From Phycisphaeraceae bacterium (GTDB lineage: Bacteria; Planctomycetota; Phycisphaerae; Phycisphaerales; Phycisphaeraceae), in contig JAESSU010000370.1 in assembly GCA_016763955.1 (NCBI GenBank), positions 1 to 6,548 on the forward strand: a stretch of DNA of 6,548 bases. The letters run 5' to 3'. Below are positions 1 to 6,548 of the stretch, piece after piece; the stretch's first letter is position 1; each line of letters begins with the position of its first letter. The notes beneath the pieces are model-generated. The model saw only the letters and a program-made list of their open reading frames with translations. It did no database searches and had not been told where the DNA came from. The translations under genes and the position numbers were made by a program.

Positions 1-1
1 A

Positions 2-1312
2 GGCTTGCGCCCCGATCAGGTCATCGATGCCCTGTCACTGATTGGAGACACCGCAGACAACATTCCCGGCGTGCCGGGCATTGGTCCTAAAACAGCGGTT
101 GCCCTGCTTCAAGAGTTTGACACCATTGACGGGATACTCGCGAACATCGACAAAATCAAAGGCAAACGCCGTGAGAAAATCGAAGCATCCGTAGACATAT
201 TGCCTCTGAATAGACAGCTCGTTGCGCTCAAAGATGATCTTGACTTTGAGTTTGATCTTAGCCAAGCCACCGTGGGTTCCATTGATCAAGCCCTGCTCAC
301 AGATATGTTTCAAGTCCTCGGATTCCGCAGGCATATCAGTGACCTAAACAGACTTGTCACAGGAACCCACGAAAAGCCCGCCACGTCCCAGCCCGTCACC
401 CAAAAACCTGCAAAATCAAAGCGAGCTCCCGAAGGTTTTCTTTTTGGTGAAAGTCTTTTTGACTATGCAGATGATTCAACGGGAAGTCCAGCCCAAGCCG
501 CTGCCCCCATTGTGGAGTCCACCCTTGATGGTGAATACCGCTGTATCAAGACGCAAGCCCAACTCGATGAAGTCATCGAGCAAATCCAGCAAGCCCCCCT
601 GCTAGCCATCGACACGGAAACAATCGGTCTTGGACGCAATGTCCCCATCTGCGGCATCTGTTTAAGCTGGCAAGAAAAACAAGGCGTCTACATCCCAATG
701 ATCAGCAAGCAGCAAGATGAACATCTGGATCACGACACCGTCATTAATACACTTAGACCCTTGCTCGAAAATCCGGAAGTTCCTAAGACCGGTCACAACC
801 TTAAGTATGACGCATTGGTATTGCGAAACGCAGGAATTAAACTACGGGGCGTGGTGTTTGACTCGATGATTGCAGCTCATTTACTTGGAATGCCCAGTCG
901 GGGGATGGATCACCTTGCTCTGGAATTATTGCATCACCGCGTGATTCCCATCAGTCAACTAATCGGCCCCAAAGATGCCAAGCAGTCAACGATGGACACC
1001 GTGCCTTTGGATGTGGTGACGGATTATGCTGCGGAAGACGCGGATATTTCCTTGCGTTTTTATCACCTGCTTGCCCCCATGCTCACCGAACAAAAGATGA
1101 CTGATCTGCAAGCCGTGGAAATGCCTTTAGTAGAAGTGCTCGCTGATGTGGAGTCCTTAGGCATTCGTATTGAACCCCAAGCACTTGCAGATCAAAAAGA
1201 AAATCTCACGGGCAAGCTTGAAGAACTCAAAGATCAAATTTTTCAAGCAGCAGGCGAACCTTTTATATTGATTCGCCTAAGCAGCTTGCTGAAATTCTTT
1301 TTCACAAATTAG
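2..1312 (+). CDS. polA: DNA polymerase I, N-terminal piece (5'-nuclease end plus 3'-5' exonuclease), frameshifted
   Basis: This is the upstream piece of DNA polymerase I, the repair and Okazaki-fragment-processing polymerase of the cytoplasm. The frame is open to the left edge, so roughly the first 180-190 residues of the 5'-nuclease are outside the window; the leftmost TTG is not a real start. Counting from the codon at 5, residues 13-38 form the helix-3-turn-helix of the 5'-nuclease (GDTADNIPGVPGIGPKTA). A low-complexity linker follows at about 118-175. The proofreading domain then shows Exo I DTET (D203, E205), Exo II NLKYD (D269) and Exo III YAAED (Y341, D345). All the acidic metal ligands are present, so proofreading should be active. 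Homology stops at PF (1259-1264). The last 15 residues before the stop are out-of-frame sequence caused by a one-base loss, and the true continuation is the piece at 1267-2340. Identity is very secure. Confidence 0.95.
   Translation, partial: GLRPDQVIDALSLIGDTADNIPGVPGIGPKTAVALLQEFDTIDGILANIDKIKGKRREKIEASVDILPLNRQLVALKDDLDFEFDLSQATVGSIDQALLTDMFQVLGFRRHISDLNRLVTGTHEKPATSQPVTQKPAKSKRAPEGFLFGESLFDYADDSTGSPAQAAAPIVESTLDGEYRCIKTQAQLDEVIEQIQQAPLLAIDTETIGLGRNVPICGICLSWQEKQGVYIPMISKQQDEHLDHDTVINTLRPLLENPEVPKTGHNLKYDALVLRNAGIKLRGVVFDSMIAAHLLGMPSRGMDHLALELLHHRVIPISQLIGPKDAKQSTMDTVPLDVVTDYAAEDADISLRFYHLLAPMLTEQKMTDLQAVEMPLVEVLADVESLGIRIEPQALADQKENLTGKLEELKDQIFQAAGEPFILIRLSSLLKFFFTN
1265..1266 (+). other. 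Single-base deletion frameshift inside polA
   Basis: The upstream frame reads AAGEPF up to 1264 and then turns to nonsense. One frame back, IDSPKQLAEILF starts at 1267. Bacterial Pol I proteins read PFNI(N/D)SPKQL here, so the conserved Asn codon AAT has shrunk to AT (1265-1266). Restoring one A rejoins a full-length protein. There is no convincing slippery heptamer: TTTT precedes ATA, but the second codon would not re-pair after a -1 slip, and the residue produced would be Tyr instead of the conserved Asn. A base-call error or a fresh mutation fits better than programmed frameshifting. Confidence 0.85.
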
Positions 1313-2340
1313 GATTGCCCATTCTTAAACGCAAGAAGACCGGCCCGTCAACCGATGTCGAAGTGCTCGAAAAACTCGCAGCGCGTGAGGACTTACCCGT
1401 GGGGACGCAAAAGGTCCCTGCCATGCTCCTTGAATACCGACAGTTCTCCAAATTGTGCAACACCTATCTGGACAATCTCCGTGAATGTCAAGACAAACGT
1501 GATGGCCGAATTCATGCAAGCTTTATGCAATTAGGTGCAGCAACCGGACGCTTATCCTCAGCAAGCCCCAACCTGCAAAACATCCCAGTCCGCAGTGAAG
1601 CAGGCAGACAAATTCGCAAAGCCTTTATCCCTGACCCCGGCAATAAATTCATTGTCGCGGATTATTCACAAATTGAATTGCGCATTTTAGCGCATCTCTC
1701 ACAAGACCCTGCACTGATTGAAGCCTTTAACAATGATCAAGATATTCATGCAGCAGTTGCCAGCCAAGTGTTCAACACACCACTAGAAGAGGTGACCCAA
1801 GAGCAGCGAGCCCAAGCCAAGGTCATTAACTTCGGCATTGTCTATGGCATCACTTCATACGGTCTTGCAAAACGCATCGACAACCTCGATGAACCTCAAG
1901 CTCGAGCGTTAATCAAAGACTACCGAAAACGTTTTGCAGGCATTGACAAGTTCCTATCTAAATGTGTCCAGCAAGCATTAGACCTTGGTTATGTGACCAC
2001 CATTTTAGGCAGACGACGACCGATTGCTCAGATTCATTCGAGCAATGGCAACACCCGGTCACTAGGCGAAAGACTTGCGATCAACACCGTGGTGCAAGGC
2101 TCAGCAACCGGTGATCTCATCAAAAAAGCCATGGTCAATTTGTACAACCGAATTGAATCAGAAAAGCTTCCCTTGCAAATGATTTGTCAGATTCATGACG
2201 AGCTGATCTTTGAATCGCCAGAAGCAGATGTTGATGCGATGAAAGAGATTGTGCGTCAGGAAATGGAGTCCGCGATAAAACTCACCGTGCCACTGAAAGT
2301 CGACATAGGCATCGGCGACGACTGGCTTGAGGCCAAGTAA
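1267..2340 (+). CDS. polA: DNA polymerase I, C-terminal piece (polymerase domain), frameshifted
   Basis: This is the continuation of polA after the one-base frameshift. It carries the family A polymerase domain that adds dNTPs to a primer during gap filling. It begins IDSPKQLAEIL and runs to the natural TAA. Counting from the TTG at 1315, motif A is DYSQIELR (D116 and E121, matching E. coli D705 and E710). Motif B has R165, K169, F173 and Y177 at the exact 4-residue spacing of E. coli R754, K758, F762 and Y766. Motif C is QIHDELIFE (H294, D295, E296), where D295 matches the catalytic D882. Phe at the 762 position is the usual form that discriminates against dideoxynucleotides. All key residues are present, so the domain shows no decay apart from the frameshift. 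If the frameshift is real, this piece has no obvious start or ribosome site of its own and would probably be poorly made. Confidence 0.95.
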   Translation: MDSPKQLAEILFHKLGLPILKRKKTGPSTDVEVLEKLAAREDLPVGTQKVPAMLLEYRQFSKLCNTYLDNLRECQDKRDGRIHASFMQLGAATGRLSSASPNLQNIPVRSEAGRQIRKAFIPDPGNKFIVADYSQIELRILAHLSQDPALIEAFNNDQDIHAAVASQVFNTPLEEVTQEQRAQAKVINFGIVYGITSYGLAKRIDNLDEPQARALIKDYRKRFAGIDKFLSKCVQQALDLGYVTTILGRRRPIAQIHSSNGNTRSLGERLAINTVVQGSATGDLIKKAMVNLYNRIESEKLPLQMICQIHDELIFESPEADVDAMKEIVRQEMESAIKLTVPLKVDIGIGDDWLEAK

Positions 2341-2388
2341 ACCGCAACCCAAGCATCACATCACAAACCATATCGCCAGCGGTTTTTT
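2339..2388 (+). terminator. Possible weak terminator after polA
   Basis: The sequence AAACCGC (2339-2345) can pair perfectly over 7 bp with GCGGTTT (2379-2385), and the downstream arm runs into a six-T tract (2383-2388). The loop is about 33 nt, large for an intrinsic terminator, and the 3' arm lies inside the end of the convergent pseudopilin gene. A shorter alternative stem, AAACC (2365-2369) with GGTTT (2381-2385), uses the same T tract. This is the only terminator-like structure seen near the polA stop; the call is tentative. Confidence 0.25.
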
Positions 2389-3122
2389 ACTTCGGTTGAT
2401 GAAGTACCGGTAATCTCCCACTCGACAGCAGGGCGTGAAGCAACACTGTTGTCGAGCATGACATAGTTACCTGAGCCTTTGTGACGAATACTTGCAACAC
2501 CGGTCCAGCCTGAAGCAGCAGCACCAGCATTCCAGAAGGTATTATTTGCAGCACCGGCACCGATATTAAAACTTGGTGATGTCCGCCAATAACCTGGGTC
2601 TGAGTCCAGAAAGGCGATACTGCTGGATGGCTTGAGAATGATTTTTCGATTGACGTATTTAGTAACGTCATCGACACCACTGAGTGTCATCGCACCAATG
2701 CCATGAATCGGAATGCCATAGTGTCGGACATTGGAAAGTATGACACGTTTATTGCCATTACCAATTGCATAATTTGTCAGCGTTACACTGGAGGAAAATG
2801 TCGGGCAAATCATCAGTTCGTCTGTGACATATCCTAGCATTACTAGCATGTCATCCCATCGAATACTAGTCTGCGTGCTGAAAAATCCAGGCGGAATGGG
2901 TTGCATGGTATTGCGAACATAGTTTTCTTTATAGTCATTACAGTATATCTCCGACCCCATCCCAATTTGGCGTAATCGAACTGCGCACTGTGTGCGATGA
3001 GCCGATTCACGCGCAGATGCCAATGCAGGTAAGAGGATGGCAATGAGTATCGCAATAATGGATATGACAACGAGCAATTCAATGAGCGTAAAACCGACGG
3101 GGGATTTTTGAAATTTTTTCAT
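2361..3122 (-). CDS. Prepilin-like protein, DUF1559 / H-X9-DG type (type II secretion pseudopilin-like)
   Basis: A 253-residue protein with a class III (type IV pilin-like) signal: a short basic leader [10 protein letters not shown], then [11 protein letters not shown]. Prepilin peptidase should cut after G10, leaving F11 at +1 and the conserved E15 at +5. The hydrophobic helix at 11-33 is followed by [26 protein letters not shown] sequence, the signature start of the DUF1559 family abundant in planctomycetes and relatives. A later MICP (C106) matches the usual CP motif. Near the C-terminus, H214 is followed by exactly nine residues and then D224-N225, a variant of the processing-associated H-X9-DG motif. 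The ATG is preceded by AAAGGAG with 8 nt spacing, which fixes the start. The gene lies 27 bp after the glycoside hydrolase and is probably co-transcribed with it. Its exact role is unknown; such proteins may form minor pilins or surface structures rather than true pili. Confidence 0.9.
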   Translation of the reverse strand: MKKFQKSPVGFTLIELLVVISIIAILIAILLPALASARESAHRTQCAVRLRQIGMGSEIYCNDYKENYVRNTMQPIPPGFFSTQTSIRWDDMLVMLGYVTDELMICPTFSSSVTLTNYAIGNGNKRVILSNVRHYGIPIHGIGAMTLSGVDDVTKYVNRKIILKPSSSIAFLDSDPGYWRTSPSFNIGAGAANNTFWNAGAAASGWTGVASIRHKGSGNYVMLDNSVASRPAVEWEITGTSSTEVKNRWRYGL

Positions 3123-3130
3123 AACGAGTT

Positions 3131-3137
3131 CTCCTTT
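3131..3137 (-). promoter_or_regulatory. Shine-Dalgarno site of the pseudopilin gene
   Basis: On the - strand AAAGGAG ends 8 nt before the ATG at 3122-3120, a near-ideal ribosome binding site. It lies wholly in the 27-bp gap after the hydrolase stop codon, so the pseudopilin can be translated independently from a shared message. Confidence 0.8.
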
Positions 3138-3149
3138 TTTGTAGTCTAT

Positions 3150-6100
3150 TTACCACTGTGCGACTGTAATACCACAAAGTACATAAGTCATTTTTTCGTT
3201 TGAACATTTAAGTGTGATGGATGTCATAGGTATGTCTGTCTTGGGATTTTCCCAGAAAAATACACGGATATAACGATTAGAATTTTGGGGCGAAATAGAA
3301 TTGGGATGCTTATATTGAATAGCATGTGACAGTTCATTTTTAGTGGGCTTGAACCACCAATTATTGATCTGTTTTCCACCATGTAGCGGTAACTGCACCT
3401 CACTACCATCGGCATAGGTGATGATATACGTCACCGGTATCTCAGATTCGATCCCTTGCATCCAGTTGGCAGCATGGGCGATAAACAAGCCACGAACTTT
3501 GGGCAAATTTACAGCAATCGGGCCTACGGAAGACGGGCCGCTGTGGAACGTCATACCCTTGAGTGTGATGACTGAGGGATCAAGATTGGTCTTACCTGGT
3601 ATTTCAAAAGGCACACCAAACCATGTGTACTTACCGGGCGTGATCATCCGTGCATCGTTGTAAGGGCCTTCATCCGTCCAACCACCCTTACCGTCTCCTT
3701 TAATGGGGTCCGCGAAAGACATGTTGACGAAGTCTGAAAGATCGATGGGCTTGAGGCGATGCTTGCCCAGTTCAGTAGCTACTTGAAAATCAGGTGCGGT
3801 GTGAAAAATGTCTTCTTGAGCAAGACCGGCCCCCTCTGAAACGGTGACTGGTTTTTGAAGTGACTTGCATGACATTAAGTTGAGTTGCTGGGCCAATTCT
3901 ACTGCAGATTTATCACTGATCAAATAAACTGGTTCGTCAGCAATGGTGATGCCATTGGCAATATCAAGCGGATGTCTCATGAGGTTCAACGCTTTGATAG
4001 ACTGCGGATGAATCTGCACACGTGCCTGATCTTCGCACCAGACAATGGCGACGGATTTACCATCCTGACGTTGGAAGAGATAGGTTCGCAACCCATCTGC
4101 TAAAGCAAGCTGCTGAACATAGTTTCCGCTGTCAAGCTGCCAGACAAGCAATGCATGGGCAATGGCCGAAGGCAACGGTGAACGTGTGATTTCACAGGTC
4201 GAATAGCCTGGAAACGCACGCCCCTTTTGAAGGGTGACTGGCTGGTGAAAATAATAGTATCGCGCTTTAACGTCCAGGCTCATGAGAACGACACTGGACT
4301 GAACCATCATGCAGGCAGCTTCTCTAAATTGATATTTTGTTTTGAGTTGCTCCGGTGAATATTCGGGGATGTTTAGACCTCGCAGAAAAGTACCACTTGT
4401 GACACCAGATTCGGAATTGATCAGAGGCAAATTTTCCTTGCCATACGCTTTAAGTTTGTAACGGATTTTGTTGACCATTCTGGCTGGGGCTTGGGGATTA
4501 TCACTACCATTGTAGTAGCTATGAAACGCAAACCCATCACAGTAATTCAGTAACCCCAGTTCAAGTACACGGTCAAGCCATGGGCTGTCATAGGGTACTT
4601 GCGCAAAAATTTGTAACTCAGGGCGGGTGGCTTTGGCCTGCTGATATATGATTCGGCACATCTGGAAATACTGGTCCGGTGAGCCGTTCCAGAACATGGA
4701 GACATAGGGTTCGTTCCACATTTCCCATTGCGTTATTTGCGGGAAGGTTTCGATACTACGCATAATATATTGGCGGAGTGCCTGTTCATCTGTCGGCAAC
4801 CAACCTTTCGGATAGCCATTGGGCTGTGGTTGAGGATGGCTGCCGTCCTCACGGGTTACCGCCCAATAGGGTGCTGCTAACCACTGACCGTAATGGGTAA
4901 ATCCCAAATCCAGATACCGCTGATAGGCGGCCACCTGTGAGTTGTTCATATCCCATTGGTCTGGCTGGGGAGCCAGGTGCTTCCACCATGTGAACTGCGT
5001 CATGTTGTGAACACGATTGGAAGAAAATCCCAGCCGTCGCGCCATCTCCGGCATGTTCTTTGTTGCATTGACATGGGCTCCAAAAAAGGGATGTTTCGGG
5101 GGCGATCCCGCAGGCAGGACACCGAAGCTGGTGACATCACGAATACGTGCTGGATCAGCCGTGTCAGTAACACGAAGTTTGTAGCAACCGAATTGATTGA
5201 GTGTGTATGAGCGGGTGATGGATTGACTTTGTCCTGCTGGAATTGTCAGCTTAACCGTCTGTCTTTGCGTGACAGGTTTTTCCCAGAGGTCCAACACTTC
5301 AAGAGTGATAGCCATGGTCTGAGAACGGTCGGTTTTATTTTCAAATGGGATGGTGATTGTCACAGGCTCGCCCGGGGCGACCAGACTATCGGTGTAATTA
5401 AAGTTGGCGAGTTGTGGTTCGATTTTCCAGTTGTCAGGTTTGCTCTTGCTCGTGAGTGATGTGAGAGATTCGGTTGAGGGCGCGATGTGCTTGTACAGCC
5501 ACATGATTTCTTTTTTTGAAAGGACACGTGACCAGATGGCTAATTCGTCGTAGAGTCCGGGAGCGTTCTTGCCGAGAGTCAGAGGTAGTGAGCCGGGGCC
5601 GTCACCAAGTAATTGTGTTTTAGACCTGCCGGCAGATTTGCCGTTGATGAAGACTGCCAGTCCTTTTGTATTACGATCCCATGTCAAAACCAAATGGCAC
5701 CATTTTCCAGCGGGCACCTGTTTTGGACGCAGCAATAACTGGTAGTCCCATTTAAACCCCTTGTCCGGGAGCGCTGTCCCAACCATGAAAAAGACTTGGT
5801 TTTGTTTGCGGTAAATCTGAACACGAAAATTGGTGGCATCGACAATGAGTTGGTGATCCGCATCCGATTTTTCATCGATTTTGAACCATAGCGACAGTGT
5901 GCCACGAGTCCGGGTAAAGTTACCGTTGGGCAGATAGGAAACACCTTTCCCGTCACATTTCATCGCCTTACCGGACATGCCAGCGGCGGATGCATATTCC
6001 CCGACCCAAGATTCTGCTCCAACTGCCAGATCGGGCTTGAGAGATTCATTCCATGAGCAGTGGAAAGTCAGGTCTTTTGTCAGATTAATGTCCTGAGCGC

Positions 6101-6182
6101 GCGCAGTATTTGTAGATAACAGGCAAGATAAAAGCAGGAGTAGCATTAAATATAAATGTTTCATATCACTAAGATTTTTCAT
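3150..6182 (-). CDS. Exported multidomain glycoside hydrolase (LamG-like, Ig-like, clan GH-A barrel, C-terminal beta module)
   Basis: A 1010-residue secreted enzyme predicted to cleave glycosidic bonds; substrate unknown. Residues 1-29 form a Sec signal peptide (leucine-rich core, likely cut at ARA|QD). Residues about 35-232 are a LamG/concanavalin A-like jelly roll, ending in the typical LYDELAIWSRVLSKKEI stretch. About 255-355 is a beta-rich Ig-like domain (APGEPVTITIPFENKT). About 365-700 is a clan GH-A TIM barrel: WEMWNEP supplies the likely acid/base E491, FAFHSYY has H554 on a later strand, and INSESG supplies the likely nucleophile E591, as in GH39- or GH5-like enzymes. About 805-1010 is a beta-rich module with GKGGWTDEGP and GVPFEI, possibly sugar-binding. 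The start is uncertain: ATG at 6182 and ATG at 6164 (residue 7) both give a signal peptide, and neither has a clear Shine-Dalgarno. It lies 40 bp after a LacI-type regulator gene and 27 bp before the pseudopilin gene. A retaining mechanism is inferred from the clan. Confidence 0.85.
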   Translation of the reverse strand: MKNLSDMKHLYLMLLLLLSCLLSTNTARAQDINLTKDLTFHCSWNESLKPDLAVGAESWVGEYASAAGMSGKAMKCDGKGVSYLPNGNFTRTRGTLSLWFKIDEKSDADHQLIVDATNFRVQIYRKQNQVFFMVGTALPDKGFKWDYQLLLRPKQVPAGKWCHLVLTWDRNTKGLAVFINGKSAGRSKTQLLGDGPGSLPLTLGKNAPGLYDELAIWSRVLSKKEIMWLYKHIAPSTESLTSLTSKSKPDNWKIEPQLANFNYTDSLVAPGEPVTITIPFENKTDRSQTMAITLEVLDLWEKPVTQRQTVKLTIPAGQSQSITRSYTLNQFGCYKLRVTDTADPARIRDVTSFGVLPAGSPPKHPFFGAHVNATKNMPEMARRLGFSSNRVHNMTQFTWWKHLAPQPDQWDMNNSQVAAYQRYLDLGFTHYGQWLAAPYWAVTREDGSHPQPQPNGYPKGWLPTDEQALRQYIMRSIETFPQITQWEMWNEPYVSMFWNGSPDQYFQMCRIIYQQAKATRPELQIFAQVPYDSPWLDRVLELGLLNYCDGFAFHSYYNGSDNPQAPARMVNKIRYKLKAYGKENLPLINSESGVTSGTFLRGLNIPEYSPEQLKTKYQFREAACMMVQSSVVLMSLDVKARYYYFHQPVTLQKGRAFPGYSTCEITRSPLPSAIAHALLVWQLDSGNYVQQLALADGLRTYLFQRQDGKSVAIVWCEDQARVQIHPQSIKALNLMRHPLDIANGITIADEPVYLISDKSAVELAQQLNLMSCKSLQKPVTVSEGAGLAQEDIFHTAPDFQVATELGKHRLKPIDLSDFVNMSFADPIKGDGKGGWTDEGPYNDARMITPGKYTWFGVPFEIPGKTNLDPSVITLKGMTFHSGPSSVGPIAVNLPKVRGLFIAHAANWMQGIESEIPVTYIITYADGSEVQLPLHGGKQINNWWFKPTKNELSHAIQYKHPNSISPQNSNRYIRVFFWENPKTDIPMTSITLKCSNEKMTYVLCGITVAQW

Positions 6183-6222
6183 GTCATAATTGAAAGTTGA
6201 ATTTGTTATTGATGCAGTTATT
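6183..6222 (-). other. 40-bp gap between regulator and hydrolase genes, no clear signal
   Basis: The gap is AT-rich. On the + strand it contains TTGAA repeated after two bases (6191-6202 area) and an ATTGA (6208-6212) / TCAAT (6223-6227) pair of short inverted arms that reaches into the regulator stop codon. Neither is long enough to call an operator, and no good -35/-10 pair or Shine-Dalgarno stands out. The hydrolase is therefore either read through from the regulator transcript or driven by a promoter I cannot recognise. Confidence 0.4.
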
Positions 6223-6548
6223 TCAATGACCTCGCGGGCCCCATGCCGTGTTACCGGGTAACCAGTGAACCGGGAGAACTTGGCTGGGGAGACTTTGCTC
6301 CTTGGGACGATTAAGCAGATTCAACAACATGTCCGCTGCTATTTTCCCCATGTGGTAACGGTCAAAGGACACACGGCTGAGTCCGGGCCAGTTGTCATGA
6401 GCGTTGGCACTGTCTTCACAACAGACAAGCCCGAAATCATGCCCCACGCGGTATCCCATGCTCAAAGCCAAATGTGTAATATGCGTTGCCAACTCAGTGT
6501 TGTAGGCAATGACCACGTTCAGTGGCTTGAACGTCTGGGCAAGCTCAT
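6223..6548 (-). CDS. LacI/GalR-type transcriptional regulator, C-terminal end (partial)
   Basis: About 108 codons of the C-terminal part of a sugar-responsive repressor-type regulator; the frame is open to the right edge, so the DNA-binding domain and most of the sensor lie outside the window. The visible reading starts ELAQTFKPLNVVIAYNTELA, which matches the 'predicts an available effector/name of target' strand-helix of periplasmic-binding-protein-like sensors. It continues with ALSMGYRVGHDFGLV and then LSRVSFDRYHMGKIAADMLLNLLNRP, the classic (T)x(D)xxxMGxxAxxxLL helix near the end of LacI-family proteins. The GTG at 6516 is internal, not a start. The missing N-terminus could be a LacI, GntR or AraC-type DNA-binding domain, since all three are found with this sensor. 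Being just upstream of and in line with the hydrolase, it probably controls that gene. Confidence 0.8.
   Translation of the reverse strand, partial: ELAQTFKPLNVVIAYNTELATHITHLALSMGYRVGHDFGLVCCEDSANAHDNWPGLSRVSFDRYHMGKIAADMLLNLLNRPKEQSLPSQVLPVHWLPGNTAWGPRGH

Noticed and set aside
35..657. Antisense and alternative-frame open stretches over the polA nuclease region
   Set aside because: The polA frame is strongly conserved here, and the alternative translations show no family resemblance.
1259..1270. Programmed -1 ribosomal frameshift in polA
   Set aside because: There is no proper slippery heptamer in the zero frame, the slip would give Tyr at a conserved Asn position, and programmed shifting in polA is not something I know of.
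4956..5459. Open frames of 78-84 codons on the + strand opposite the hydrolase
   Set aside because: They lie wholly inside the large hydrolase gene in the antisense direction, have no recognisable domain, and are best explained as shadow frames.
6120..6125. Possible lipobox (LLSC, C20) in the hydrolase signal peptide
   Set aside because: The Cys is in the middle of the hydrophobic core, Leu at -2 is unusual for a lipobox, and a normal signal peptidase I site (ARA|Q) follows nine residues later.
6188..6227. Short repeats (TTGAA twice; ATTGA/TCAAT arms) as a LacI-type operator
   Set aside because: The arms are only 5 bp in AT-rich sequence, the spacing and centre do not resemble the usual LacI-family CG-centred palindrome, and chance occurrence is likely.

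Overview
The window looks like chromosomal DNA from a carbohydrate-degrading bacterium of the Planctomycetes–Verrucomicrobia–Lentisphaerae group, with a Phycisphaerae-like planctomycete as my best guess. The evidence is a prepilin-like protein of the DUF1559 / 'H-X9-DG' type, which is greatly expanded in that group, next to a large secreted LamG-containing glycoside hydrolase and a LacI-type sugar regulator. The taxonomic call is inference from protein style, not from a marker-gene search.

Left part (2-2340, + strand): most of DNA polymerase I (polA). The 5' end lies outside the window. The gene holds the end of the 5'-nuclease domain, a proofreading domain with its acidic residues intact, and a complete polymerase domain. 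The reading frame is broken by one missing base near 1265, so the gene appears as two overlapping pieces. The protein sequence is well conserved on both sides of the break, which points to a very recent mutation or a sequencing/assembly error.

Right part (6548-2361, - strand): three genes in one direction, reading from the right edge. First is the C-terminal end of a LacI/GalR-type regulator (6548-6223, cut by the window edge). Next, after 40 bp, is a 1010-residue exported multidomain protein (6182-3150) with a LamG-like domain, an Ig-like beta domain, a clan GH-A TIM barrel with two visible catalytic glutamates, and a C-terminal beta-rich module. Last, after 27 bp, is a 253-residue pseudopilin-like protein (3122-2361) with a strong Shine-Dalgarno site. 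The short gaps suggest that at least the hydrolase and the pseudopilin share a transcript. I read the group as a small regulated polysaccharide- or glycoside-use locus: the regulator senses a sugar, the hydrolase cleaves a glycan outside the cytoplasm, and the pseudopilin-like protein has an unknown envelope or surface role.

The two transcription units converge, with only 20 bp between the polA and pseudopilin stop codons. No tRNA, rRNA, CRISPR array, insertion sequence or long repeat was seen, and there is no gene-free stretch longer than about 40 bp.
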